Source: Isoetes taiwanensis
Lineage: Eukaryota > Streptophyta > Lycopodiopsida > Isoetales > Isoetaceae
Direction: 5' to 3'
Length of the DNA stretch: 64,000 nucleotides
Assembly (NCBI GenBank): GCA_021234155.1
Contig: JAJEKV010000003.1
Coordinates: 21,853,569-21,917,568 of the forward strand
Part shown: in pieces, positions 12,466 through 22,448 of the stretch
Position numbering within the stretch: position 1 is the first letter of the stretch
Layout of the letters: each line of letters opens with the position of its first letter
Notes under the pieces: model-generated
What the model was told of the DNA's origin: nothing
Databases searched by the model: none
Seen by the model: only the letters and a program-made list of their open reading frames with translations
Position numbers and translations under genes: made by a program

Positions 12466-12556
12466 CTTCCTCAAGATAAGCCTCGGATCAAGCCTTCCTC
12501 AAGATAAGCCTCGGATGCGCCTTCCTCAAGATAAGCCTCGGATAAGCCTTCCTCTG
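12466..12556. repeat. 30-bp minisatellite, three units
   Basis: The unit ccttcctcaagataagcctc plus cggat and a short variable spacer occurs three times in a row and starts a fourth time. Confidence 0.8.
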
Positions 12557-13027
12557 TTCCTTGTTATATTCTTAGCGTTTTGGGTGGGCATGATCGTCAA
12601 CAGCAGCTTCGGCTTCAACAAAGGAAACCCTCGCAGGTGCTTTTCAAAGCATTTTTCAGTTTCATTGAGCAGTAAAATAACGAAATGAGGATGTTATTGC
12701 AGAGTCTTTGTGCGTAACTGGCCTTGGTAAAGCTTGGAATTTCTGCTTATGAAGCTTCTTCTGGCTACCTCTTGCTAGTGCCCAAATCTCGATCATCTGG
12801 CTCCATATCTGTTCTAGTCTTAGAATTAGAATTTGTGGACCCAAGATACCAACTGGGATGCCGTGTTTTTGCTCCGGCAAGAAGCCCAAGAAGCTGTACT
12901 CTGGCTATGGCTATGGCGATGTCACTTCCACTTTGCTAAATACACCTGCAGCTGTTTCTTCTGTTTGTTTTGTTTACCTACTTCTTCCATCCGGCTACTA
13001 CCCACTTCTTAGAGTCCTCTTAGAGTC

Positions 13028-13243
13028 CTCTGTTTCTCAGCACCATGACCCTCCATTTGTGTGGATTTGAAGACGAAAAGAGAACTTTGAAGACGAAAAG
13101 AGAACCTCTGTTTCTCAGCACTACGACCCTCCATTTGGGCGGATTTGAAGACGAAAAGAGAAGCCATCGTCATAGCCAAAAGCTTGGCTATTATTGTGAA
13201 GAGAAGGTTGCCTTATGGCTTCTCGACTAGTGAGTCGAGAAGG
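13028..13243. repeat. short tandem duplications ending at a palindrome relative
   Basis: gatttgaagacgaaaagaga occurs in repeated units together with TCTGTTTCTCAGCAC and GACCCTCCATTTG. A diverged copy of the gagtcgag palindrome follows at about 13218-13243. Confidence 0.65.
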
Positions 13244-13372
13244 TTGAGAATACTCGTATTTAATTTAGTAATAATTTATTTATTTATTTTTATAATATTT
13301 AAATTTTATTTTTAATATGAGATTTAATTTCTCTTTAATTTATAATATTTAATTTTCATTTATTTTTTGAAG

Positions 13373-13680
13373 GGGAGATCTCTCCCCCTCCAAACTCTCT
13401 TTGCCCCTTTCATCCTTGTCCCTAACCCTCCCCCCTTTGCCCAGCCTCCCTCCATCATCTCCTTCCCCCCACTTTTGCCCCTTTGCCCCTTTCCCTAAAC
13501 CCCTCTCCTCTCTCTCTCTGCTTCTCTCCCTCCTCTCCCCCTCCCCTCCCTCTCCTATCTCTCCCCGCCTCCTCCCTCTCCCCCGCTCCTTTTTGTTCCC
13601 TCCCTTCGTCCCTCCCTCCCTCCCTTCCATCTCCCCTTCCTTCCTACCATTCTTTCTCCATCGTCTCCCCTTCTTTTCTC
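13373..13680 (+). repeat. long polypyrimidine (C/T) tract
   Basis: About 300 bases are almost wholly C and T on the plus strand. Open frames here on both strands (Ser/Pro/Leu-rich, or Arg/Gly/Glu-rich) are by-products of the composition and should not be called genes. Such tracts can form triplex DNA or act as GAGA-type promoter elements; here this is only a possibility. Confidence 0.85.
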
Positions 13681-14442
13681 GGTTTGTTGTTTGTAAATGT
13701 TATTGTTGTTTGTAAATTTCTATTCAAGCAATCAATTCAGAAATTTTTTTTCTGGGGTATGAGTTTCATTTTCAGTCCGAGTGATTTGTCCCACTTTAAT
13801 TAAATACGACTTCTTTCTTAGGTCTTAGAAATTTTAATGGTGATTCCATCTAAGCTTCCAAACCAGCAGAGATTGATGTCTCGAGATGGCTCCTCCCTAT
13901 TTGCAGGTTTCCTCATAGTGGAAAAAATGGGCATCTTCTTCTATCAAAGGCCCTGATCCCAATTTTTTCTGCCCTCTTTGCATTATCTATCTCTGTACTG
14001 TTAAGAAGCATTGCCTATTGTAGTCTCGATGTGCTGTAATTAATTTGCTACACAAATTTTAAATAACATAATTTCGAGTGCAAACATTAATTCTTGAGAA
14101 CATCTTATTTGTCTTATCTTTCATTCTTGATAGCATATTTCATTCTGCCCCTTTGTTTTCTTGTAGTTATGTATCTCTTCGTTCCCTTTTATGCCATGTT
14201 CTAACTCATGCACCTGTAATTCTGTTAGTAACCCTATAGGTTGTTTAGCTTAAATTCATCTATTTCCTGTTTAATTAGGAATAGTAGTCGTTATAGATAT
14301 ATTGATGGTTGTTTGTGAACTATCTGCATTAAACTACAAATTTGGATTTTGGCAGAATCGGTCGGTAGGTCGGCAAGATATTCCCACCTAGGTTGGCCTT
14401 CTCCCACCTAGGTCGACAGGTCGGCTAGGTCGGCCCAACTAT
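13681..14442. other. intergenic DNA
   Basis: No gene is seen. A short CG-richer stretch with repeated aggtcgg and cccaccta units lies at about 14360-14436. Confidence 0.5.
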
Positions 14443-14590
14443 GAGGAGGACAGTATACTTAATGTTGGGCAAAATATGCCAACCTCCTATTCCGGCATTT
14501 TTATCAGATTATTAGGTTCAGGTCACATGGAAGCCTTAAATTTGAATACGACCCTAGTTTAACCATCATTCATTTAAATTGGATTTATGT
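14443..14590 (+). repeat. dispersed repeat, copy 1
   Basis: This stretch is closely similar to 28082-28197 (shared marker CAGATTATTAGGTTCA). Its last 30 bases, with CATTCATTTAAATTGG, recur at about 25441-25470. The family is unidentified and no coding sequence is seen. Confidence 0.7.
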
Positions 14591-14818
14591 CTGTTCCAAA
14601 AGCACGCCACTTTTGCATATCCTTTTCTCAATATAGTGTTGTGTTGTGTGACATGATGTTTTGCATTGTTGCAAATTTTTGCATTGTAGTAGTGGGTGGT
14701 TAAATATTTTCTTGTTTTTGTGAGAAGAATGTGGTGTTTGATTAGCATTTGTAGATAACAACAAATCAATATACACAGAACACTTTTTACATTGTATTCA
14801 CTTGATATGAAGATTACA

Positions 14819-15458
14819 TCATGGAGGGACTAGTCCTTTCTTTGTCAAATAACTCTCAAGATAGGGATCCATATCCTTAGTCCGATCTAGTTCTGGATGC
14901 GTTTTGCCAACATCTGATACTGTTTTACCAGTAGCCAAGCCACTCATGATGGACATGAATAGTACTAGAAACTCATCTGTTGAGTAATCTTGTGGAGTAT
15001 AAGTTGGTAGATTTAGAGCCTGACCTTGATTATAAAAGCACTTAAGAGCATCATCATCTACTATTATGATGTCCTCTTTCTTTTGAATGCCAAGCTGATC
15101 CATCATAGTACCAAGATGTTTGACGAAGACCGGTTTGCCATCCGGGTCTCTTGGATGTGGAAACTTTATGCACTTAGTTTGGTCCCAAATCGTCACAGTG
15201 TCTCGATTCATGCCTGGTAACACCCTAAGTACTTCATCAACATTTCTGCGTTCCATTGAGGACCAGATGGCAACTCGAAACAATCTGAACGCCTCATTCA
15301 TCATATCTTCTAAGTGTGGACGAGGATAGATCCACTTAGTATTCGATTCTAGAGGGACTTGCTCGAAGTCATCCCTGTTAATAAGCTTCTTAGGAAACGT
15401 TTTACACAGGACACCATTCAGATCGAAGACAATGATTTTGTCATAAGCAGTTGGAGCC
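14819..15458 (-). pseudogene. gene A last exon: FCP1-like HAD phosphatase domain
   Basis: The intact exon follows a TTCAG acceptor. Right after it comes IIVFDLNGVL, the HAD motif I in the form DxN seen in plant FCP1-like proteins, where canonical enzymes have DxDxT. VAIWSSM (motif II region), a lysine-containing middle, and EDIIIVDDDALKCF (motif III acidic pair) follow in the right order. FCP1-family enzymes dephosphorylate protein serines such as those of the RNA polymerase II tail; loss of the second motif-I Asp suggests weak or no catalysis. The frame continues about 60 residues past the domain and stops at 14819. Splicing joins it in frame to the preceding acidic tail (DDGDDE). Confidence 0.75.
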
Positions 15459-15567
15459 CTGAACCATGGAAAATAAAGAGTTAGCCATGCAAAAGTAGTT
15501 TGCAATACAGGCCAAGCGCGTTTTGTCCTTCATAAATAAGCTGCATATCGCGCCTGGCGTGAATTAC
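15459..15567 (-). other. intron of gene A with a CACGCC-type palindrome
   Basis: A 109-nt intron with donor AAG|gtaatt and acceptor ttcag. The donor sits against a copy of the palindrome-like motif (CGCCTGGCGTG, 15551-15561). Phase 2 on both sides restores an Arg codon. Confidence 0.75.
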
Positions 15568-17534
15568 CTTTCATCGTCGCCGTCATCCCCAGCAGTCGTA
15601 GCATCTACTTCACTCCCCGGATGCTTACTGTCAGAAGCATGAACTCCACGGTTTAGTTCGGACACATTCTCTTCTATGAAAGCTACCACAGGGGTTTGAT
15701 TCCTAACCTCAGTGGTTGCATCTGAGCTTGCATGATCATCCTGGCTGGTATCAGGAACTGCCGCAGTCGTACCCCCAAGCTGGACATTACCAGTTGCAAC
15801 GTTATCAAGCATGGACTTCATATTTTTCTCCATGATCTCACGTTCCCGCGCTAGCATTTCGGCCTTCTCCTCGGGGGTTGCATTGCTTTTTGAATATTCT
15901 GGAGTTGCACTTGGAGGCTTTTGTGAACTAGTAGTCTGCCCTTTGAAAGGTACCAAAGCCAACGGGTTTTTATTTTTGACAGGACCCCAATCAGCCGTGG
16001 CTAGTACCTTTTCGAAAAATACTTCAAGGAAATCCCTGGACTGGTCATCGTTGACGAAACTTAAACATCTTCTTGATGTCTTCAGGGCCTCTCTACCAAT
16101 ATAGCCTCCAACATGTAATTCATAGCAAGTGGTATCAAGTGGTGCAAATGCCTCAACAAGATAGCTTGCCAGATTGATTGCAAACCCATGTTTATTCAAG
16201 GGCCCCTTTTCTTTTGTCAGCAATTCCAGAGTGATGTCTTTCCAGTAGAGGTTAGAAACATCAAATTCCTCGCTTTCATTTGCTTCATCCTCATCATCTG
16301 CTTTGTAGAAGACATTTTTCAAGTTGGGTTCATCCAAAAGAAAACACTGCCATGCACCTTTATCTGATGCTCCTTTGCTCTTAGCTACCTCATAGTCATC
16401 ATCTGGCACAAGGGATATCATTATGAAGATTATACAAGCACTTTTAAACTGCATCCTCAGATCAATATCCTTTGTCTCAAAGAGAAGAGAACCTTCCCTA
16501 ACGACCTTTAGGCATTCCAAGTCATATGAAGCCACCAAAGCATGTATATGAGGCTCTCCTGGGGGGCATATGATGACAATAGTAAAGAGCTTCGGAGTTG
16601 TTAAGCCTATCCAGCTACTAAAGAAACTGTTGTACTCCTGTTGAGTCATCCCCTTCTCTCCTTTTGCAGTCCTGCTATTCAATACAAACAGAGAAATATT
16701 ACGAGGGCCTATTGTTGTATTGGGTAGGAGACCTTTATAGCCAGTAGAGACCAGGTATTGGAGTGCAGGTAAGTCACCATCAACATCTTTTAGGACGGCA
16801 ACCTTTCTTCTCAGCTCAGCCATCACCTTATCTGATAGTTTTGCGGTGTGCTGTTGGTTCTTTGATTTCCTGTTTTGCAGAAATTCCTTCGACCAAAAGA
16901 CGTATTTCTTGATGTCATCAGCAGACACGTCATACTTGTCTAGCAGGCCGAAGTTCGCATAATGTTACATCACCAGATAGCTTCTGAAGTTCTTCACCAA
17001 CTGCTACCTTCATAACTCGCATGTTCTTTATATGAGTGCAACAATCAATGAAGGACATTTTGTCCTTAACTGAAGAAGCCTTCTTGTACAGAACTTCTTT
17101 GTTTATGCATTGATTTAACAACCAAATGATTTCATCATCTTGAAGGCCCTGTACTTTCCTCATCTCGGTAGTCTTCAGATCAAATATTAAAGTATCTTGA
17201 GGAGGCACTCTTCCCATTGGGTCTGGTAGCTGTTTCTGAGCATAAGCATCCCAGAACTTGTTCCACTTTGCCCAGACTTCGTCCTTAGCGAAGACGATCT
17301 TGTAGGCATCTGTAGGACCTCTGGAACCTGCTTCAGACGTCTCGCCTGCTTCCTCCCCAATTTTTTTTTCCTGTCTTTTTTGCCCTTGGTTTCTTATCTT
17401 GGATGATAGTCTGAGCCAAGGTCTTTTCCAATGCCTTAAACTCCTCAGACTTCGTTCCTCCCTGTTTTGTTTGCAGGGGTCTTCCATATTCTATCCATTG
17501 CTGGCGAGCATGACGGAGTTGTTCCACGTAAGGG

Positions 17535-18126
17535 CTGCACGAATAAAGAAAGCATGTCAGCCAATATGAGCAGGGCATACAAAAATGAACCGCTTTTTAG
17601 ATAAAGCAAACAGGATAATAATGAAACGACAAACCCAGGTGTGCCAATTCGCGCATGGCGTGTATTCATGCTGACAATTCGCGGACGAATACACGCTAGG
17701 CACGAACTGGCAATGTACTGCCTGATCAAAACGCTGCATTGCCAATTTTCAGGCGCCGGCGTATTCGTCCGGCGAATTCGTCGGATGAATACACGCCACG
17801 CACGAATTGGCAATGTATTGCCTGATCAAAACGCTTCAGGCGCGTATTGGCAATGTATTGCCTGATCAAAAACGCCAGCGCCAGACATTCATGCAATCAA
17901 TTGGCGCCCTGCGCTGAAGCGCTTTGATCAGCAAAGATATTGCCAATTCATACGTGGCGTGTATTCATGCTGACAATTCGCGGACGAATACACGCCAGGC
18001 GCGAATTGGCTGCATGGATACACGCCCGGCGCGAAATGGCACGCCTTGACACACGCTCAACCTAGTCTACTACAGTTATTCCTACTTGATATATCTGACT
18101 GACTCTATTCCACCTAATATACTAAC
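17535..18126 (-). repeat. gene A intron packed with near-palindromic repeats
   Basis: The 592-nt intron (donor gttagt, acceptor gtgcag) is CpG-rich, unlike its surroundings. It holds variants of CACGCC-W-GGCGTG at about 17651, 17692, 17791, 17951, 17991 and 18021. A unit with attcatgctgacaattcgcg repeats at 17664 and 17964. A second unit, ggcaatgtattgcctgatca, occurs at about 17709, 17808 and 17846. Reading phase across the intron is consistent (AG|C). Confidence 0.75.
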
Positions 18127-19231
18127 CTTTTATAAAGAAAGACTTCGCCCATTTCGTTCAATGTTGCACTAATCTCTGCCAGGTCCTCTGCAGGGGTATG
18201 GGGGCTTAGAAACCGACACCTCCTGTGGTTGTAATGTAGCAGATACATTGTTTGTCCTGTTTGCTTAGCCTGGTTGGATAGGGATCGTTGTGCCTCAATA
18301 GAATGATGTCCGTCAATAATAAGGAAGCATACATTAGGGTTCTCCACTGTAAGCTCCTCTAGTGTTGTCCACTGGAGTGGAGCATCCTTTTTCTTATCCC
18401 AAGGAAGCACGCCTCACTGGCATAGGAACTTGGCCCGATTCCTCACCATCGCCCTCAAGGTTTCTCTAGCATGCCTGTGGTCATACCTCCCCGCTAACAA
18501 GACTTGACTTATGTGATCTCACCGGGACGGTCAACATGGATGGGATGTGTAAAAGATTGGCCACGTGGGTAGTTGTCTGCATACTTGACTAGCCTACTCA
18601 TTGCCTCCAAATGCGATTTCTTTTTCGAGTCATTTTCTGCCAAAATGCCATCAACTCAAGGTACCGGATGTCCTTTCCTAAGTCCAGCAATCTTCGTACA
18701 TCCCTGATACCATTTTGATGCTTCAACTCTTCTAGGTAGTAACTTGGAGAAGGTCCTCGCAAAGCTCTCCTCACTGCAGACACCCCCGCACTAATAGAAA
18801 CTAGAGTGAGGACAGTATTTTGAGGCCATCCATACTTGAAACATGACTCAGCACTCACGTCCTTCTTCATCAGACCATCTTTGAAAGCAGTTGCCCTGGC
18901 ATGTGTAAATCTGACGAGATCTTTCTTGTGGTTCTTCACAACCTCCACTAGGAGTTGACAACATATGTCATCCTGCTCCTCATAAGTGATAAGAATAATT
19001 GTTTCTTCATAAGATCGGTCTCTTTCTTCCTGGAGTGTAACAAAAGATCCACCTTACCATTTGTTTTGCCTACATCAACATACCACTCCGCACTGTAATC
19101 CATCTTCTCCTCGGGGCATGGAGGATCTATGTCTGCTCTGATAATGGATCCGCTATCATCCATCGACAATGCATAGGATACTGCGTCCTCATTAGGCTTT
19201 CTTTTCTTCTGTGAGCTGGAGCTGTGAGCAG
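18127..19231 (-). pseudogene. gene A exon with ParB/Srx-like motif
   Basis: The exon begins after a CTATAG acceptor with a Ser-rich stretch and a lysine-rich nuclear-localisation-like KKRK. The ParB-like motif lies at about 18276-18327 and is preceded by YDHRHARETLRAMVRNRAKF and an in-frame TGA. The motif IxDGHHxxxA is typical of the ParB N-terminal/sulfiredoxin fold, found in DNA-binding nucleases, CTPases and methyltransferase partners. At least three frame shifts lie inside the exon. Confidence 0.5.
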
Positions 19232-19439
19232 CTATAGAAATTTAAGTCACTGCTACAGAAATAATAGACAGGAGTATAGGCAGAAGATTTATTGACAGTA
19301 AATACAGAGCTAACACTGCACACTAATCAGAGCAATGAACAATGAATGAATGACAATACTGACCTTGAGCATCTTCTCTCGTGGGTTCTGCCTCGAGTTT
19401 GGAGCAAGATTTACCTTTTGGCAAAGATCTTCGCGATGA

Positions 19440-19735
19440 TCTTGAGCGCCTCGAATTCTTGAGTTCTTGAGCGCCTCGGAGTTCTTGAGCGTCTCGGAGC
19501 AAGTCGGCAATCAAAAAGCAAGAAATGACATTCAAAAACTTATATAGATTTCCATAAGCCGAGTAGGTCGGCTTTCGATCGACGGGTTTCATTCGGATCG
19601 ACTTTTGATCGACGGTCCGATAGAAGCGAGCGGTTATCAAAATTTCGCGGATCGACTTTTAATCGACGGTCCGATAGAAGGGAGGGGTTATTTAAATTTC
19701 GCGGATCGACTTTTAATCGACGGTCAGCAATCTTA
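19440..19735. repeat. tandem repeats at the start of gene A
   Basis: A short unit with ttgagcgcctcg repeats at 19442-19500. A unit of about 56 bases marked by TTTCGCGGATCGACTTTTAA and TCGACGGTCCGATAGAAG repeats nearly three times at about 19590-19735. Another short array, with GAACTCGAAAGAACT, lies just upstream at 19908-19970. Confidence 0.75.
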
Positions 19736-20025
19736 CGATTGGGCCTAATGGATCGGACGCCGATCGCGTCGAAAGCAATAATGGCTCTCACGATCACCGT
19801 ATTGTGAAATCCCATAATTAGATTTCACTCAGCCGGTAAAAAAGCAGTACAATTAACGGATAATTTGAAACTACCACCGAATCTTGCCGCCAGCCTTTCT
19901 TGTCATTCGAACTCGAAAGAACTTGGAAGAACAGGAAGAACTCGAAAGAACTCGGAAGAACTGGGAAGAAGCCGGGCCCGAGCCGATGTCGAAATTTCTT
20001 CATGTAAGTTCGTCTACTCTTCCAG

Positions 20026-20306
20026 ATCCCAAGCTCCAAATTAATCAAGCGACATTGAACAGCGTTGGAGAAGAATGTTACATGCTGGCAACGAATTTGA
20101 AGAGGAGGGTGGGAAATTGCAAGATAGAATCAGTCGACCCGGAAGCAATATGCCATGGAGTTCCTCTTGGAAATGATCATGTGAAGATCCTAGTAACCAG
20201 TTGCCATTTCAACGACGAGGCATTACCCAGAAGGCATCCTGATGGAGACACAGTGGGTGAAAGCATCGGAACCTTTGTTGCATGGCCAGTAATTCGCTTA
20301 AAGAAG
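20026..20306 (+). pseudogene. DUF8039-like exon of a plant transposon-associated protein
   Basis: The exon is bounded by a possible CTTCCAG acceptor and a strong AAG|gtgagt donor. It encodes EECYMLATNL, then ICHGVPLGNDHVKI and DTVGESIGTFVAWP. The order (short strand, HGxPLGxDxVxV, TxGExxGxFxxWP) is that of a domain common in plant transposon-linked proteins that I know as DUF8039. No catalytic part is attached. It is a stray exon in opposite orientation to gene A. Confidence 0.55.
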
Positions 20307-20519
20307 GTGAGTTTCATTTTCTTGGAAGAAATAGAGGAAGATTGAGTGCTTATACTAAGATGCACAAGCTGATTCTATCATATGTATGAAATTAAAATGC
20401 TTGCATACCAGACCATTCATTCAAAATTTCAAAACTATAAGGCCTGCAGACCAGACCATTCAGAATTTTAAAAAACACTAGACACTCTTTACATTGTTTT
20501 AATTACATACTGTGTGTTA

Positions 20520-20828
20520 TTCATCTGTGTGTTGTTCCTCAGTAGTCTCAACTGCTGGCACAATAGTCTCAAATTTTGTTGTAACAAGATAAGCTGGCAC
20601 ACAAGAATCTGGCAAATAAGATGGTGCAGCTATTGGGATATTAGCCAAAATGGCTTCGAGGTCTGCAACTCTCATTCTCAGCTGAGCATTCTCCATTTCA
20701 AGCCCCTCCAAAGCACGACACAACTCATTGAATAAGCCTATGCTTGTAGCCTATGCTGGCACAGGAGGAACTTCAGTTGAATACACGCCAGGCGTATGTT
20801 CAGTTGAATACGCGCCAGGCGCGAATTC
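20520..20828 (-). pseudogene. coiled-coil exon carrying the palindrome motif in coding frame
   Basis: Residues LEMENAQLRMRVADLEAIL form a heptad-type coiled coil at the end of a frame that stops near 20520. Upstream in the same frame, past one in-frame TAG (about 20750), two copies of the CACGCC-type motif are translated as APGAYST and TPGVYST. The motif can thus sit in coding sequence as well as introns. The family is not recognised. Confidence 0.4.
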
Positions 20829-21106
20829 ATAAAACTGTAAGTCAGAGAGAAAAAACAAATTAGTGATTCATTTGTAATTTAAATGCAGTACTGGCATTAG
20901 CAGAAGTCTTATAAATTGTAAACTCATTTAATGCATTAAAAAAATTAGCAGGTCTTTGTTATGAAATATTAAGATACGAAAGCTAGTTACTGTATGCAAT
21001 TCACGCCATGTGTGTATCCTGTATTGTACTTCAAAGCAGTACTATAATTTCTTCAGAAGCTGTACTGTAATTATTAAACTTGAGAGAGTTGAAGTGAAAT
21101 CACGCC

Positions 21107-21267
21107 AGGCGCGAAATATGTTTGTGTGCAAAATGTGTACATTGTACAGGTCCAATACACGCCTGGCGTGAACTGCATAAAGCTAATTACTGTATGCAAT
21201 TCACGCCAGGCGTGTATTAGACTGCTTGACAATTTAAACATTTTGCACACAAACATATTTGGCGCCT
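21107..21267. repeat. foldback with nested palindromes
   Basis: Outer arms 21107-21136 and 21238-21267 are inverse complements over about 30 bases, with core atatgtttgtgtgcaaaatg. Inside, CACGCCTGGCGTG at 21158-21170 and CACGCCAGGCGTG at 21202-21214 are each palindromic around one base, and their flanks (tgca..ttCACGCC) are also inverted. The whole 160 bases can form one long hairpin, as in a small foldback element. Confidence 0.82.
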
Positions 21268-22448
21268 CACTTTAGCTCTCTCAAAATTAAGAAATGAAAG
21301 AGCCAGAATTCAAAACACCTTCTGAAGAAATTACAGTTATGCTTTCAAGTTTGAGTTGACACTAAAGAAACATATTACAGTCATTAAATCCTTGTATTGC
21401 CATTGAAAATTTTTACATAAGGCCTTTTATTAGAGTTGCCCAACTCTGTGTTACAAAATTACAAAAGATCTAGGCAGTTTAAGAAGATGCCTAGCTCCAT
21501 TCATAATCATCATTTGAGGCCTTTTTTGGAGATGCCCGGAATCTTCTCGTGTATGGGGGGACTCCGGGCTGCTAGTGCTGGTGCTGAGATACTCATTCCC
21601 ATACCTTGAAGAAACAACTCCTCGCAATTATCCGGACTTTGATGCGGAAGGCAGCCACAGCGGCATCTGCGGGATAGAGGAATGGATTTCTTGATCAGTT
21701 TTCTGATCTCACTCTTCGCCTCTCGGAGGCGAGTGTGGTGGGATGGAGCGGGACGAAGCCGGGCAGCATGGCTCACCATGGCGCTAGAAGAAAGAAAATG
21801 GCACTAGAAGAAAGAAATGGCGGTTGAAGGAATGGAGGGTTTCATGCAAGATATAGTAGTTACATGCAAGGTTTCGTATAGGCGCGGTTGTAATTATGAT
21901 TCCAATCACATCATATACGAATTATATCCTATACGAATTAGCTATCATTACTTCTATTGAATTAATTACGCCCTAGGTTATCATTAATTCTCTATAGAAT
22001 TACCCACATGTCAGCTATACGTAAAACCTATGTTGTCATTAATTTTGTATAATTACCTAGACCTCAGCTATACTTACAACCTACTTTGGCCTATCTAGAA
22101 TTACGACCAATACTTACCTCATCAGTGCTACTAATATACACCCTATGTTATCATTAATTTTGCATAATTACCTGCACCTAAGCTATACTTACAACCTATT
22201 TTTGGCTGCACTTACAACATATATTTGTCCATTTAATGGTTTTTTTAATATTTTTTAAAGTTCCCTTTAATCTATTCTCAAAATTACTTTGTCCTTATTT
22301 CGAACTAATACTACGACATTTAACTTTATATAGGTGGCGCGTGTAGATCCTAAAAAGGGCAAAAATGTAATACCTATCCCCCCCAACATGTTTCAACATT
22401 GTTACCACATGTTCTTATCACATTGTTACCCCATTGTAAACATTGTTC
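21268..22448. other. mostly noncoding; small basic ORF
   Basis: A basic, cysteine-bearing frame of 89 residues lies at 21510-21779 (-), starting MVSHAARLRPAPS. I do not recognise it. The remainder is AT-rich with repeated phrases around ttatcattaatt (21960-22190) and holds no other candidate. Confidence 0.4.

Larger units (their letters stand above)
14819..19640 (-). pseudogene. gene A: broken mobile-type gene with ParB-like motif and C-terminal FCP1-like domain
   Basis: Five exons can be strung together on the minus strand: 19640-19364, 19231-18127, 17534-15568 and 15458-14819, with the long third exon carrying two frame breaks. Intron phases agree at all three junctions (introns 19232-19363, 17535-18126 and 15459-15567), so this was one gene. 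Exon 1 is basic. Exon 2 ends with LIIDGHHSIEAQRSL, like the ParB/Srx-fold motif. Exon 3 is about 650 residues, with a middle part loosely like an N-6/N-4 methyltransferase. The last exon is an FCP1-like phosphatase. Lesions: a shift at about 18990-19080, shifts at about 18640 and 18500, an in-frame TGA at 18414-18416 (CGA to TGA would fit), a shift at the A-run near 17362-17370, and one extra base at about 16957. The ParB and FCP1 readings are from motifs; the methyltransferase reading is weak. The gene looks dead but not ancient. Confidence 0.6.

Noticed and set aside
13349-13803. Overlapping open frames on both strands (Ser/Pro/Leu-rich and Arg/Gly/Glu-rich)
   Set aside because: They exist because the C/T tract lacks stop codons; there is no domain or gene structure.
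15568-16928. Firm call of an N-6/N-4 DNA methyltransferase in gene A
   Set aside because: CPPGEP and GREALKTSRRCLSF are only loosely like the two motifs and the order is uncertain; stated as weak in the gene A entry.
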